A DNA stretch of 64,000 bases from contig NZ_JACSQM010000003.1 in the NCBI RefSeq assembly GCF_014836645.1, positions 186,001 to 250,000 on the forward strand, given 5' to 3'. Under the pieces are notes generated by a model. It was not told the origin of the DNA. It saw only the letters and a program-made list of their open reading frames with translations, and searched no databases. The DNA is from Fictibacillus norfolkensis (GTDB lineage Bacteria > Bacillota > Bacilli > Bacillales > Fictibacillaceae). This document shows positions 8,667 to 17,513 of this stretch, in pieces. Position 1 is the stretch's first letter. Every line of letters starts with the position of its first letter. A program made the translations under genes and the position numbers.

Positions 8667-9248
8667 TTATTGATCTAATGCTTCATGATCCTTTTTTGAC
8701 GAAGATCGTACTAAATTCGTCACTCCTGTAGCCTCTAAAGCTTTTGCGATAGAAACGGCAAAAAATCCTGTAAACAAGATAGAACCGATCATTCTAAATA
8801 CGATTAATAAAGTTAGATTCCATGTTGAAAGATCACCGATATATCCTTTGTAAAAGTCCATGATTAAAGATCCTGTACATGAACTCAGCGCAGCGAGTGA
8901 GATGACGAAAAGGTCAAATCGTTTATAACGAAATGCGAATAGGATAAATTCTGCAAACAATCCTTGAATGAGTCCGTATAATAACACTTCAAGTCCAAAT
9001 TCAGAACCCATTAAAAATTCTCCTGAAGAAGCAGCAATTTCAGCCAATAGAGCAACACCAGGCTTTCGAATGATTAGGAACGCAACTGTTGCCGCCATGA
9101 ACCACATCCCATATATCAACTGATCGATGTGAAGGCCAAACGGTTTAACTGCATAATATAGAGGTCCCCAAATCTTATATAAAATGCCAAATGCGATTGA
9201 AATTACGATCGTTACAAGGATATCGGTTAACTTTAACCCTTTTTGCAT
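8667..9248 (-). CDS. ykoE: ECF substrate-binding (S) component, YkoE-like
   Basis: A membrane protein of about 193 residues with around six helices, of the YkoE group of S components (predicted HMP/thiamine-precursor binders). The N-terminal lysine-rich start, the helix with GPLYYAVKPFG, and the GSEFGLEVLLYGLIQGLFAE segment fit that family. The preferred start, ATG 9248, lies one base past the tenA stop and uses the GAAGGG at the end of tenA; ATG 9266, inside tenA, is also possible. Its place right after tenA under the TPP riboswitch is the main functional evidence. A ykoF gene, which accompanies these genes in B. subtilis, is absent here. Confidence 0.87.
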   Translation of the reverse strand: MQKGLKLTDILVTIVISIAFGILYKIWGPLYYAVKPFGLHIDQLIYGMWFMAATVAFLIIRKPGVALLAEIAASSGEFLMGSEFGLEVLLYGLIQGLFAEFILFAFRYKRFDLFVISLAALSSCTGSLIMDFYKGYIGDLSTWNLTLLIVFRMIGSILFTGFFAVSIAKALEATGVTNLVRSSSKKDHEALDQ

Positions 9249-9249
9249 G

Positions 9250-9954
9250 CTACCCTTCACTTCCAATCGGTGTTGTGGTCAGGCTGAATGGAATCGGCCA
9301 CTTTTCCAACGTATAAGCCATTTCCCAGAAGGAATACTCATACTGACAACTGATTAAGAAATGTTGAATCATTTTGTTTTTTTCATGTTCACTTGCTTTT
9401 TCAGCCAATTGGTTCAATCGATCAATCTGTTCTTGTACAAGTTCTGAGAACCATTCTCCTCCATAGGCAGCAATCCACTCTTGATAGATAGGCTCTTGTG
9501 GTGAAGCCCCTTTGAACGTTTCACCAATCTCCTGATAGATCCAATAACATGGCAGGATGGCTGCGATGATTTCTCCTAAACTTCCAGACTCTGCTACACG
9601 ATAAAGGTGAGATGTATAATGATAAGCGGTCGGTGCAGGTTCAAAATTATCTAGTTCTTCTTCTGTCACCCCAAGCTGTTTCATAAATGTCTCATGAAGT
9701 CCTAACTCCGCATCATTCGTACCTTGTGCATGCGCGGCCATCCTAGAAGTCGTATATAAATCCTCTGCTCTTGCCGCACCCATCGCTTGTATTCTTGCAA
9801 AATGAGATAGGTAATACGAATCTTGTAAAACATAGTACCTAAAGCGTTCTAAAGACAGGTCACCATCTGTAATTCCCTTCACAAATGGATGTTGAAGGTT
9901 CGCTTCCCAAATGGAAGCCGCTCTTTCTCGCAAGATATCAGTAAATGTGTTCAT
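9250..9954 (-). CDS. tenA: TenA-family aminopyrimidine aminohydrolase (thiaminase II)
   Basis: A 234-residue protein of the TenA family, which hydrolyses aminomethyl-pyrimidine breakdown products of thiamine to HMP for salvage. The family's all-helical fold is visible with HPFVKGITDGDL, RFRYYVLQDSYYLSHFAR, then the catalytic region with ILPCYWIYQEIG, whose cysteine is the expected nucleophile, and EYSFWEMAY near the end. The start is ATG 9954 with AAGGAGG upstream. The frame is open 12 codons further, but that stretch overlaps the terminator of the riboswitch. It is the first gene of the salvage/transport operon. Confidence 0.93.
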   Translation of the reverse strand: MNTFTDILRERAASIWEANLQHPFVKGITDGDLSLERFRYYVLQDSYYLSHFARIQAMGAARAEDLYTTSRMAAHAQGTNDAELGLHETFMKQLGVTEEELDNFEPAPTAYHYTSHLYRVAESGSLGEIIAAILPCYWIYQEIGETFKGASPQEPIYQEWIAAYGGEWFSELVQEQIDRLNQLAEKASEHEKNKMIQHFLISCQYEYSFWEMAYTLEKWPIPFSLTTTPIGSEG

Positions 9955-9977
9955 ATGAATCCTCCTTGTTTTATCCA

Positions 9978-10010
9978 ACAAAAAAACCACTCTCAGCTAA
10001 GAAAGTGGTT
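9978..10010 (-). terminator. TPP riboswitch expression-platform terminator
   Basis: Stem AACCACTTTC (10010-10001) with GAGAGTGGTT (9994-9985), ten pairs including one U-G, followed by a run of T on the minus strand. It lies between the aptamer and tenA. Its 5' arm is also complementary to the 3' strand of aptamer helix P1. Confidence 0.88.
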
Positions 10011-10048
10011 GTATATGGAGAATTCAACACAGGAATAAAGACTCCGCA

Positions 10049-10146
10049 ACACCACTTCCCTACGCTGGTATAATCCAGATCAGGTTCTAAGAGTCTCAAA
10101 GTCACACTTTGATCTCAGCCTTATAAAAGGCACCCCTAGTGGTTAG
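10049..10146 (-). promoter_or_regulatory. TPP riboswitch (THI box)
   Basis: On the minus strand the conserved TPP-aptamer words appear in order: ACTAGGGGTGCC at the 5' end, GGCTGAGA, GAACCTGATCTGG, ATACCAGCGTAGGGAAG, closed by a P1 helix of ACCACT (about 10145-10140) with AGTGGT (10056-10051). It precedes tenA-ykoEDC and, with the terminator at 9978-10010, should switch the operon off when thiamine pyrophosphate is plentiful. Confidence 0.95.
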
Positions 10147-10173
10147 TTTTTATGTAGTTGGTTTATGTCTTAA

Positions 10174-10201
10174 ATGATAGCAGTCTCGTTTAGATTGTCA
10201 A
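10174..10201 (-). promoter_or_regulatory. Sigma-A-type promoter of the tenA riboswitch operon
   Basis: TTGACA (10201-10196) and TATCAT (10179-10174) separated by 16 bases on the minus strand, about 25-30 bp upstream of the aptamer. Confidence 0.7.
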
Positions 10202-10235
10202 CTGTTTTTAAAAAACCCAACCTTTGTATAGCAAA

Positions 10236-10270
10236 GTAAAGGGCAAAGCCGTAGTAGGCTTTACCCTTTA
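10236..10270 (-). terminator. Terminator of ppaC
   Basis: Long inverted repeat TAAAGGG-c-AAAGCC (10237-10250) with GGCTTT-a-CCCTTTA (10257-10270). It follows ppaC; the T-tail is imperfect. Confidence 0.7.
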
Positions 10271-10280
10271 AGGCCTTCAT

Positions 10281-11210
10281 TTACTTACTCATCGTTTCTG
10301 TTAATACAGGTACGATTTGTTTTTTACGAGAAACAACACCTTTAAGGACGGCTGTATTGTTTTCTAATTTAACGTTATAAGCTTCTTCAACAGATTGTGA
10401 TCTCTTACCAAGAGCTAACGCTGTCGAGTCATTTGTTAAAATATCTGTTACAACAAACATGAATAAGTCTAGACCTCTGTCAGAAATCACTTTAGTAATC
10501 GCTGATTCTAATTCCTCTTGATGCTTTAATACATCGCTGGCATCAACCGTATTCACTTGAGCAACTTCAATTTTGCTTTCACCGATGTTAAATTCTTTTG
10601 CATCCAGTGAGATTAACTCTTCAACAGATTTATCACTTAGGTCTGCTCCTGCTTTTAGCATTTCTAAACCGTACTTTTCCGCATCTACTCCTGCAATTTC
10701 AGCAAGTTCGCGTGCTGCAGCAACATCTTCTTCTGTGCAAGTAGGTGATTTGAACAACAAAGAGTCAGAAATAATCGCAGAAAGCATAAGTCCTGCAATA
10801 TTTTTCTCTACTTGAATACCGTTCTCTTTGTACATCTTGTTCAAGATTGTAGCTGTACAGCCAACAGGCTCTGCACGATAGTATAATGGATCGCTTGTTT
10901 CAAAATTCGCGATGCGATGATGATCGATTACTTCTAATACTCTTACTTTTTCAATATCATTTGCACTTTGTTGACGTTCATTATGGTCAACTAAGATTAC
11001 TGCGTTTGCTTCAGCAGAGACATGTTCTACAAGTCGAGGAAGCTCAGCATTGAAATGATCTAATGCATATTGTGTTTCACCGTTAATTTCACCTAGGCGA
11101 ATAGCTTCTACATTTTGTCCTAATTTAGATTTCAAGTCAGCATAAACGAGTGCTGATGTAATCGTGTCAGTATCTGGATTTTTGTGTCCAAAAATAAGTA
11201 CTTTTTCCAT
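10281..11210 (-). CDS. ppaC: Manganese-dependent (family II) inorganic pyrophosphatase
   Basis: A 309-residue DHH-family enzyme that hydrolyses pyrophosphate to phosphate in the cytoplasm, pulling biosynthetic reactions forward. The metal-binding motifs are visible: [14 protein letters not shown] near the N-terminus (His9, Asp13, Asp15), VILVDHNE around residue 75, the DHH motif in VIDHHRI around residue 97, and [10 protein letters not shown] near 150. The C-terminal DHHA2 domain ends with SRKKQIVP, whose basic residues bind substrate. Length matches the family. It is a single-gene unit with its own terminator. Confidence 0.96.
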   Translation of the reverse strand: MEKVLIFGHKNPDTDTITSALVYADLKSKLGQNVEAIRLGEINGETQYALDHFNAELPRLVEHVSAEANAVILVDHNERQQSANDIEKVRVLEVIDHHRIANFETSDPLYYRAEPVGCTATILNKMYKENGIQVEKNIAGLMLSAIISDSLLFKSPTCTEEDVAAARELAEIAGVDAEKYGLEMLKAGADLSDKSVEELISLDAKEFNIGESKIEVAQVNTVDASDVLKHQEELESAITKVISDRGLDLFMFVVTDILTNDSTALALGKRSQSVEEAYNVKLENNTAVLKGVVSRKKQIVPVLTETMSK

Positions 11211-11315
11211 GCGTCTACTCCTTATAAATGAAAAATTGTGTTTTGCCTAAGCCTTATTTTATCATAGATAAAAAGCTTATGGCTTTTGGAGTTTATTGTA
11301 GCATGGAAAAAAGTA

Positions 11316-12794
11316 TTAAGGCAAAACCGTACTGCCCATCAACGATAGATCAACTTGACGTGCACAATCACGACCTTCTTGAATTGCCCAAACGATTAAA
11401 CTTTGACCTCGTCTAGAGTCACCTGCTGCAAACACTCCATCTACATTTGTTCTATAGTCACCATGTTTAGCATTGACTTTATTATTATTAATTTCTACAC
11501 CAAATTCTTTTAAGACTGGAAGTTCAGCACCTTCAAAACCGATCGCAACAAAAACAAGATCTGCCGGCCAAACCTTCTCTGATCCTGGAATTTCTTCAAA
11601 AACCATATTTCCAGCATCGTCTGACGTACGTTTCATTTGAATCGTATGAAGTTCTTTTAATCGACCATTATGATCTGATACGATTTTTTTCGTTTGTACA
11701 GAGTACTCTCTTGGATCATGTCCGTATTGAGCAGTCGCTTCTTCATAGGCATAATCCATTGTAAAAATATTCGGTTGCTCAGGCCACATGTTTGCATCAC
11801 TGCGTACATCAGGAAGTTTAGGGTGTTTGCCAAATTGAACGATACTCTTACACTTTTGCCTTAGAGCTGTTGCCACACAATCAGCACCCGTGTCTCCACC
11901 ACCTATTACGATGACATTCTTACCTTCTGCATCAATAAATGGTTCAGAAACTTCAATATTCAATAGTCTTTTTGTTGCCTGAGTTAGATAGTTCATAGCA
12001 AAATGAACACCTTCAGCTTCTCTTCCAGGAAGAGTCAAATCTCTTTGTTTCTGTGCTCCTGTACACAGAATGATTGAATCAAATTGATTTTTTAGTTCTT
12101 CAGAAGTAATATCTTTTCCTACCTCTGTGTTAAGGATAAAATCAATGCCCTCTTGCCTTAATAACTTGATTCTTCTTTCCACTACATCCTTATCTAACTT
12201 CATGTTAGGAATTCCATACGTTAACAATCCGCCAGCTTTGTCTGCTCTTTCATAAACTGTAACAGAATGACCAGCTTGGTTCAGCTGATCTGCTGCTGCA
12301 AGCCCGGCTGGTCCTGACCCAACGATTGCGACCTTTTTTCCTGTTCTTTTATTTGGAATTCTAGGTTGAATCCAACCGTTCTCAAAACCTTTATCAATGA
12401 TTGCTTTTTCAATGTTCTTTATCGTAACAGCAGGACCAGCTAACTCAACTGTACATGAACCTTCACAAGGAGCCGGACAAACTCTACCAGTAAATTCAGG
12501 AAAATTATTTGTTTTTAATAGACGATCTAAAGCTTCTTTCCATTTCCCTCTATAAACAAGGTCATTCCACTCTGGAATGAGGTTACCAATGGGACAGCCA
12601 GCTGCAGCCCCATTAATCTCAATACCGATATGACAAAAAGGTGTTCCACAATCCATACATCTAGCGCCTTGTCTTTTTAACATATCTTCAGGTTGTTTTT
12701 TCGTATATTCTTTCCAATCTTTAAGACGTTGGAGAGGCTTTCTCTCTATCGTTTCTTCTCTTGGGTATTCCAAAAATCCGGTTGGTTTGCCCAT
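11316..12794 (-). CDS. gltD: Glutamate synthase (NADPH) small subunit
   Basis: A 492-residue subunit that takes electrons from NADPH through FAD and passes them to the large subunit for glutamate synthesis. The N-terminal cysteine clusters CMDCGTPFC and CPAPCEGSC bind iron-sulfur centres. Then come an FAD-binding GSGPAGLAAA, an NADPH-binding GGGDTGADC, and the C-terminal ATG-type motif GVFAAGDSRRGQSLIVWA. GAGAGGAGAG precedes the ATG. It lies 24 bp downstream of the large-subunit gene and is cotranscribed with it. B. subtilis nomenclature calls this gltB. Confidence 0.96.
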   Translation of the reverse strand: MGKPTGFLEYPREETIERKPLQRLKDWKEYTKKQPEDMLKRQGARCMDCGTPFCHIGIEINGAAAGCPIGNLIPEWNDLVYRGKWKEALDRLLKTNNFPEFTGRVCPAPCEGSCTVELAGPAVTIKNIEKAIIDKGFENGWIQPRIPNKRTGKKVAIVGSGPAGLAAADQLNQAGHSVTVYERADKAGGLLTYGIPNMKLDKDVVERRIKLLRQEGIDFILNTEVGKDITSEELKNQFDSIILCTGAQKQRDLTLPGREAEGVHFAMNYLTQATKRLLNIEVSEPFIDAEGKNVIVIGGGDTGADCVATALRQKCKSIVQFGKHPKLPDVRSDANMWPEQPNIFTMDYAYEEATAQYGHDPREYSVQTKKIVSDHNGRLKELHTIQMKRTSDDAGNMVFEEIPGSEKVWPADLVFVAIGFEGAELPVLKEFGVEINNNKVNAKHGDYRTNVDGVFAAGDSRRGQSLIVWAIQEGRDCARQVDLSLMGSTVLP

Positions 12795-12818
12795 TTAAAT
12801 CTCTCCTCTCATCTCAAT

Positions 12819-15800
12819 TTATTTCAGAATTAATTTTGTTGGTCCAGGTCTACCACTTGCTTTCGCTGAGCTTGATCCAGCTTCAAAAGCATTCATGATC
12901 GCTTCATCTTCTGTATAACCCGCTTTTTTCTCTTCTTCTATTTTCTTAATCATTTCTTTATAGTCATGTGGGATGACTTTCACAAAATGCGACTGTTCTA
13001 ATTTCCAATTTTGCAGAATAGCAGAGGCTTTTTTACTTTGAGTGTATGAAAAATGATTGATGATCATCTGCTTAACCGTTTCTGTTTCTTCAGAATCCAT
13101 TAATCTCTCAAACTCAATACCTTCTTTGTTGCATAACTGTTTTAGTAAAAGTGGCTGATGCGTGTAGATGTAGGCGATTCCTCCACTCATACCTGCTCCA
13201 AAGTTCTTTCCAACATCACCTAAGACAACTACACGGCCACCTGTCATATATTCACAGCCATGATCTCCGATTCCTTCAACAACGATGTTGGCTCCACTAT
13301 TTCTAACTGCAAATCTTTCTCCAGCTAATCCATTAATGTATGCTTCACCACTTGTTGCTCCATAAAAAGCAACGTTTCCTAAGATGACATTGTCATCAGC
13401 CAAATATTCTGCTGATTTAGGAGGTGCAACAATTAATTTCCCGCCAGATAAGCCTTTTCCAAAATAGTCATTGCTGTCTCCGTTCAGATAAAGCGTCATG
13501 CCACGTGGCACGAATGCTCCAAAACTTTGACCAGCAGATCCAGAAAAGTTAAGTGTTACAGTATCTTCTGCAAGACCTTCTTCCCCAAATCGTTTTGTTA
13601 TTTCACTACCTGCAATCGTACCTGCTACACGATTCGTGTTCTTGATCGGTAAGTTGAGTGAAACAGATTTCTTCGTTTCTAATGCTGTCTGGAGCTCCGG
13701 TAGTATTTCATTCATATCAAGGGATTGATCGATCTTATGATTTTGAGAGATCTGTTTCGTGCGATTACCTTCTGCTTGATATAGCAGTTTTGATAAGTCG
13801 AGATGCTTCGCTTTCCAGTGTTTTCTCGCACGATCTCCCACCGTTAATACGTCAGTACGCCCGACCATTTCCTCCATCGTACGGAAGCCTAGTTCAGCCA
13901 TAATCTCACGAATTTCTTCAGCCACAAATCTCATATAGTTTACAACGTGATCAGGATCACCCATATATTTCTTTCTTAATTCAGGATTCTGTGTCGCTAC
14001 ACCAACAGGACAGGTATCAAGATGACAAGCTCGCATCATGACGCATCCTAATACAACGAGTGGAGCTGTAGCAAATCCATATTCCTCAGCACCTAACAAT
14101 GCAGCAAGCACAACATCTTTTCCTGTCATCAGCTTTCCGTCTGTCTCAAGTGTTACACGTTCACGAAGTCCATTAAGCATCAACGTTTGGTGTGTTTCAG
14201 CAAGTCCTAACTCCCATGGAAGACCAGTATGCTTGATACTTGTTTTTGGAGAAGCTCCTGTACCTCCGTCATAACCACTGATTACGATTACATCAGCTGC
14301 GCCTTTTGCAACACCTGCCGCAATCGTTCCAACACCAGATTTCGCCACAAGCTTAACGCTAATTCTTGCTTCACGGTTTGCGTTCTTCAGATCATGAATA
14401 AGTTGGGCCATATCTTCAATTGAGTAAATATCATGATGCGGTGGAGGGGAAATCAATCCTACCCCAGGAGTTGATCCACGGACATCTGCTACCCAAGGAT
14501 AAACCTTATTGCCAGGCAACTGGCCGCCTTCACCTGGTTTAGCTCCTTGTGCCATCTTAATCTGCAGTTCATCTGCGTTTACAAGATAGTGGCTTTTTAC
14601 ACCGAATCTACCTGAAGCAACTTGTTTAATGCTGCTTCTACGGTTATTGCCAAGTTCATCAGGGATAAAACGGGCTGGATCTTCTCCGCCTTCACCACTA
14701 TTGCTTTTTCCGCCTAGACGGTTCATTGCGATAGCAAGAGATTCATGTGCCTCTTGACTGAGAGAACCGAAAGACATCGCACCAGTTTTGAAGCGCTTTA
14801 CAATCTCTTCAACAGGTTCAACTTCATGGAGTGGTATAGACGTTGTTTCAGGCGCAAACGAGAATAAGTTTCTTAAAAAAGTTGTTCTCTCGTCATCAGC
14901 CAGTTTTGAGAACGTTTTAAACAGTGAATAATCATTCTTGCGACAAGCCCATTGAAGGGTGTGAATCGTTTTTGGATTAAAAGCATGGTGTTCACCATTA
15001 TTTCTCCATTGAAAATCACTTCCAGAATCCAAAGTATCATCGATGTTCTCTTTAAAGCCTTGTTGATGTCTTAGAGTAGCCTCTTTTTCGATCTCAGCTA
15101 AGGTGATTCCATCAATTTGAGAAGAAGTAGCTGGGAAATAACGATCGATCACTTCTTTTCCGATTCCGACTGCTTCAAAGATTTGAGCACCTCGATAACT
15201 CTGAACCGTTGAAATACCCATTTTTGACATCACTTTAACGATGCCATCTGTTATTCCTTGTTTATAGGTTTTGATGGTCTCAGATAAAGAAAGATTGATG
15301 TGTTCATCTTGGATCGCTTCTTCAAAGGTTTTATAAGTTAAATACGGATAGATAGCATCTGCGCCGTATCCAATGAGCGCTGCAAAATGATGAACTTCTC
15401 TAACTTCACCTGATTCTACGATCAAACTTACTTTTGTCCGGAGTCCTTCTTTTACAAGATGATGATGCAGAGAACTTACAGCAACTAAGACAGGAATAGG
15501 AATAGAAGATCTATTCATTTCTCTGTCAGACAAAACTAATAAAGTTGCTCCATCTTGAATCGCTTCTTCCGCATATTTAAATAGAGATTGCAACCCGAGT
15601 TCCAAATCTTCCGAAAATAAAGTCTGTAGAACTGCTGTTTTAAATTCATAAATCATGTTGTCTGTGATTTGATTAAACTCATTCGATGTTAACACAGGAG
15701 AGTTCAATTGAATTCTCTTCGCATTCTGTGGTCCAGGATGCAGAAGATTTCCTTCAGCTCCGAGCAGCGTCATCGTAGAAGTAACAATCTTCTCGCGAAT

Positions 15801-17375
15801 AGCATCAATCGGAGGATTCGTAACTTGGGCAAATAGCTGCTTAAAATAATTAAATAGGGATTGCGGGTTATCAGATAGAACCGCTAAAGGTGTATCGTTC
15901 CCCATTGACCCGAGTGGATCTTTTCCTTCTGTAATGACAGGAATCAAATATTTATGAATATCTTCATACGTATAGCCGAATGCTCTTTGTTTACTTCTTA
16001 CATTTTCAATAATAATTTCAGGCTCTTCGCCATTTTCATCTAAGTGATGCAGTCCATTCGTCAGCCATAATTCGTATGGTTCTTTACTCGCCATTTCTGT
16101 TTTGATCTCATTGTCTGTAATGATTCTGCCTTCTTCTAAATCAATCAAAAGCATTCTTCCTGGACTTAACCGCTCTTTATATAGAACATTCTCTTCTTCA
16201 ACTTCAATAACTCCTACCTCAGAAGAGAAGATAATATAATCATCCTTCGTTACATAATATCGCGCCGGACGAAGGCCGTTTCGATCGAGTATCGCTCCAA
16301 TTTGCTTTCCGTCTGTGAAAGAGATAGCAGTCGGCCCATCCCATGGCTCCATCAGACAACTATGATACTCGTAAAATGCTTTTCTCTCTTCTTCAAGATG
16401 AGGATTCTCACTCCATGGTTCTGGAATAAGCATCATAGCTGTATGGGAAGGCTTTCTCCCTGCCAGTACAAAAAATTCAAAGGCTTGATCAAGGATAGAA
16501 GAATCGCTGCCATCGGCATCAAGAATAGGAAGCAGTTTTCCAATATCATCTCCGAATGCTTCAGAAACAAATTGCTTCTCACGTGCCTTCATCCAGTTCA
16601 TGTTTCCTTGTAAAGTATTGATTTCTCCATTATGAATGATGTATCGGTTTGGATGCGCTCGTTCCCACGTTGGAAACGTATTTGTGCTAAAACGGGAATG
16701 CACTAAAGCGAAAGGAGACACGAAATCAGTATCTTGCAGATCATAATAGAAGGCATCCACCTGTTCTGGTGTTAACAGACCTTTGTATACGATCGTTTGT
16801 GATGATAGACTAGAAAAATACGTTTGAAGTCCTTGTTCTCTTGCCCAGTGCTCTGCTTGTTTTCTGATTACAAATAGTTTCCTTTCAAAAGCTAGATTCT
16901 CTGAAATCATATCGTTGCAAGCAATAAAAACTTGTTTAATTAAAGGACAAGTTTCTTGAGCCTTTTTCCCGATTGTTGTTACGTTGACGGGTACCGTTCT
17001 CCAGCCTAATAATTGTTGTCCTTCTCGACTAATAAATTGATTGATTTGATTCTCTAATCTCTGTTGAGCTGCTGGATCATTGGGAAAGAAGATCATTCCT
17101 ACCCCGTAACGTCCTTTTTCAGGCAGTTCAAAATCTGTAACTTTTTTAAAGAAATCATGCGGTATCTTTGTCATTAAGCCGGCTCCATCTCCCGTTAAAG
17201 GATCACTTCCTTGTCCTCCCCGGTGGTCAAGCTGACATAGCATATGAAGGCCTTTTTCAACAATCTCATGGGTAGCATGCCCTTTCAAATGAGCATATAG
17301 ACCAATGCCACAAGCGTCATGTTCGTTCTTTGGATTATATAAACCTTGTGGTTCTGGAAATTGACTAAAGGTCAT
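12819..17375 (-). CDS. gltB: Glutamate synthase large subunit
   Basis: A 1518-residue enzyme that makes two glutamates from glutamine and 2-oxoglutarate. The first 21 residues are a propeptide; Cys22 in HDACGIG becomes the N-terminal nucleophile of the glutaminase domain (about 22-430). A central domain follows, then the FMN-binding synthase domain with ISGYDGGTGASPKTS and the iron-sulfur cysteines in CVMMRACHLDTC, and a C-terminal GXGXG beta-helix (GSAGQSFGAF, GKGLSGGKLIV, GAGMSGGIAYIY). GGGGGA precedes the ATG. It is transcribed divergently from gltC, which should activate it. B. subtilis calls it gltA. Confidence 0.97.
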   Translation of the reverse strand: MTFSQFPEPQGLYNPKNEHDACGIGLYAHLKGHATHEIVEKGLHMLCQLDHRGGQGSDPLTGDGAGLMTKIPHDFFKKVTDFELPEKGRYGVGMIFFPNDPAAQQRLENQINQFISREGQQLLGWRTVPVNVTTIGKKAQETCPLIKQVFIACNDMISENLAFERKLFVIRKQAEHWAREQGLQTYFSSLSSQTIVYKGLLTPEQVDAFYYDLQDTDFVSPFALVHSRFSTNTFPTWERAHPNRYIIHNGEINTLQGNMNWMKAREKQFVSEAFGDDIGKLLPILDADGSDSSILDQAFEFFVLAGRKPSHTAMMLIPEPWSENPHLEEERKAFYEYHSCLMEPWDGPTAISFTDGKQIGAILDRNGLRPARYYVTKDDYIIFSSEVGVIEVEEENVLYKERLSPGRMLLIDLEEGRIITDNEIKTEMASKEPYELWLTNGLHHLDENGEEPEIIIENVRSKQRAFGYTYEDIHKYLIPVITEGKDPLGSMGNDTPLAVLSDNPQSLFNYFKQLFAQVTNPPIDAIREKIVTSTMTLLGAEGNLLHPGPQNAKRIQLNSPVLTSNEFNQITDNMIYEFKTAVLQTLFSEDLELGLQSLFKYAEEAIQDGATLLVLSDREMNRSSIPIPVLVAVSSLHHHLVKEGLRTKVSLIVESGEVREVHHFAALIGYGADAIYPYLTYKTFEEAIQDEHINLSLSETIKTYKQGITDGIVKVMSKMGISTVQSYRGAQIFEAVGIGKEVIDRYFPATSSQIDGITLAEIEKEATLRHQQGFKENIDDTLDSGSDFQWRNNGEHHAFNPKTIHTLQWACRKNDYSLFKTFSKLADDERTTFLRNLFSFAPETTSIPLHEVEPVEEIVKRFKTGAMSFGSLSQEAHESLAIAMNRLGGKSNSGEGGEDPARFIPDELGNNRRSSIKQVASGRFGVKSHYLVNADELQIKMAQGAKPGEGGQLPGNKVYPWVADVRGSTPGVGLISPPPHHDIYSIEDMAQLIHDLKNANREARISVKLVAKSGVGTIAAGVAKGAADVIVISGYDGGTGASPKTSIKHTGLPWELGLAETHQTLMLNGLRERVTLETDGKLMTGKDVVLAALLGAEEYGFATAPLVVLGCVMMRACHLDTCPVGVATQNPELRKKYMGDPDHVVNYMRFVAEEIREIMAELGFRTMEEMVGRTDVLTVGDRARKHWKAKHLDLSKLLYQAEGNRTKQISQNHKIDQSLDMNEILPELQTALETKKSVSLNLPIKNTNRVAGTIAGSEITKRFGEEGLAEDTVTLNFSGSAGQSFGAFVPRGMTLYLNGDSNDYFGKGLSGGKLIVAPPKSAEYLADDNVILGNVAFYGATSGEAYINGLAGERFAVRNSGANIVVEGIGDHGCEYMTGGRVVVLGDVGKNFGAGMSGGIAYIYTHQPLLLKQLCNKEGIEFERLMDSEETETVKQMIINHFSYTQSKKASAILQNWKLEQSHFVKVIPHDYKEMIKKIEEEKKAGYTEDEAIMNAFEAGSSSAKASGRPGPTKLILK

Positions 17376-17429
17376 TTTGAACTCCCCCTTAAGTTTATCA
17401 ACTGAAATATTCGAAACTTTCTTTCATTT

Positions 17430-17458
17430 AGTTTAGGTTTTATAATTAATCGAAACAA
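17430..17458 (-). promoter_or_regulatory. Probable glutamate synthase promoter
   Basis: TTGTTT (17458-17453) and TAAACT (17435-17430) with 17-base spacing on the minus strand. This places the start point near 17423, about 48 bp before the gltB start codon. The weak -35 fits an activator-dependent promoter. Confidence 0.5.
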
Positions 17459-17479
17459 TATATAATTTAGATTAAAACG

Positions 17480-17494
17480 ATCTCAAATTGAGAA
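17480..17494. promoter_or_regulatory. GltC operator (Box I-like dyad)
   Basis: Perfect 13-bp palindrome TCTCAAATTGAGA at 17481-17493 in the divergent gltB-gltC gap. Its centre (17487) is about 64 bp upstream of the start point inferred for gltB and 27 bp before the gltC start codon. That is where a LysR-type box for both activation and autoregulation would sit. Confidence 0.7.
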
Positions 17495-17513
17495 TGATTG
17501 GTTGTGACAAGGC

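Noticed and set aside
9955..9990. Twelve-codon N-terminal extension of tenA
   Set aside because: It overlaps the T-run and stem of the riboswitch terminator, and the AAGGAGG site serves the internal ATG.
11265..11290. Terminator of gltD (AAAAGC with GCTTTT)
   Set aside because: The stem is only six AT-rich pairs with a weak tail; too uncertain to list.
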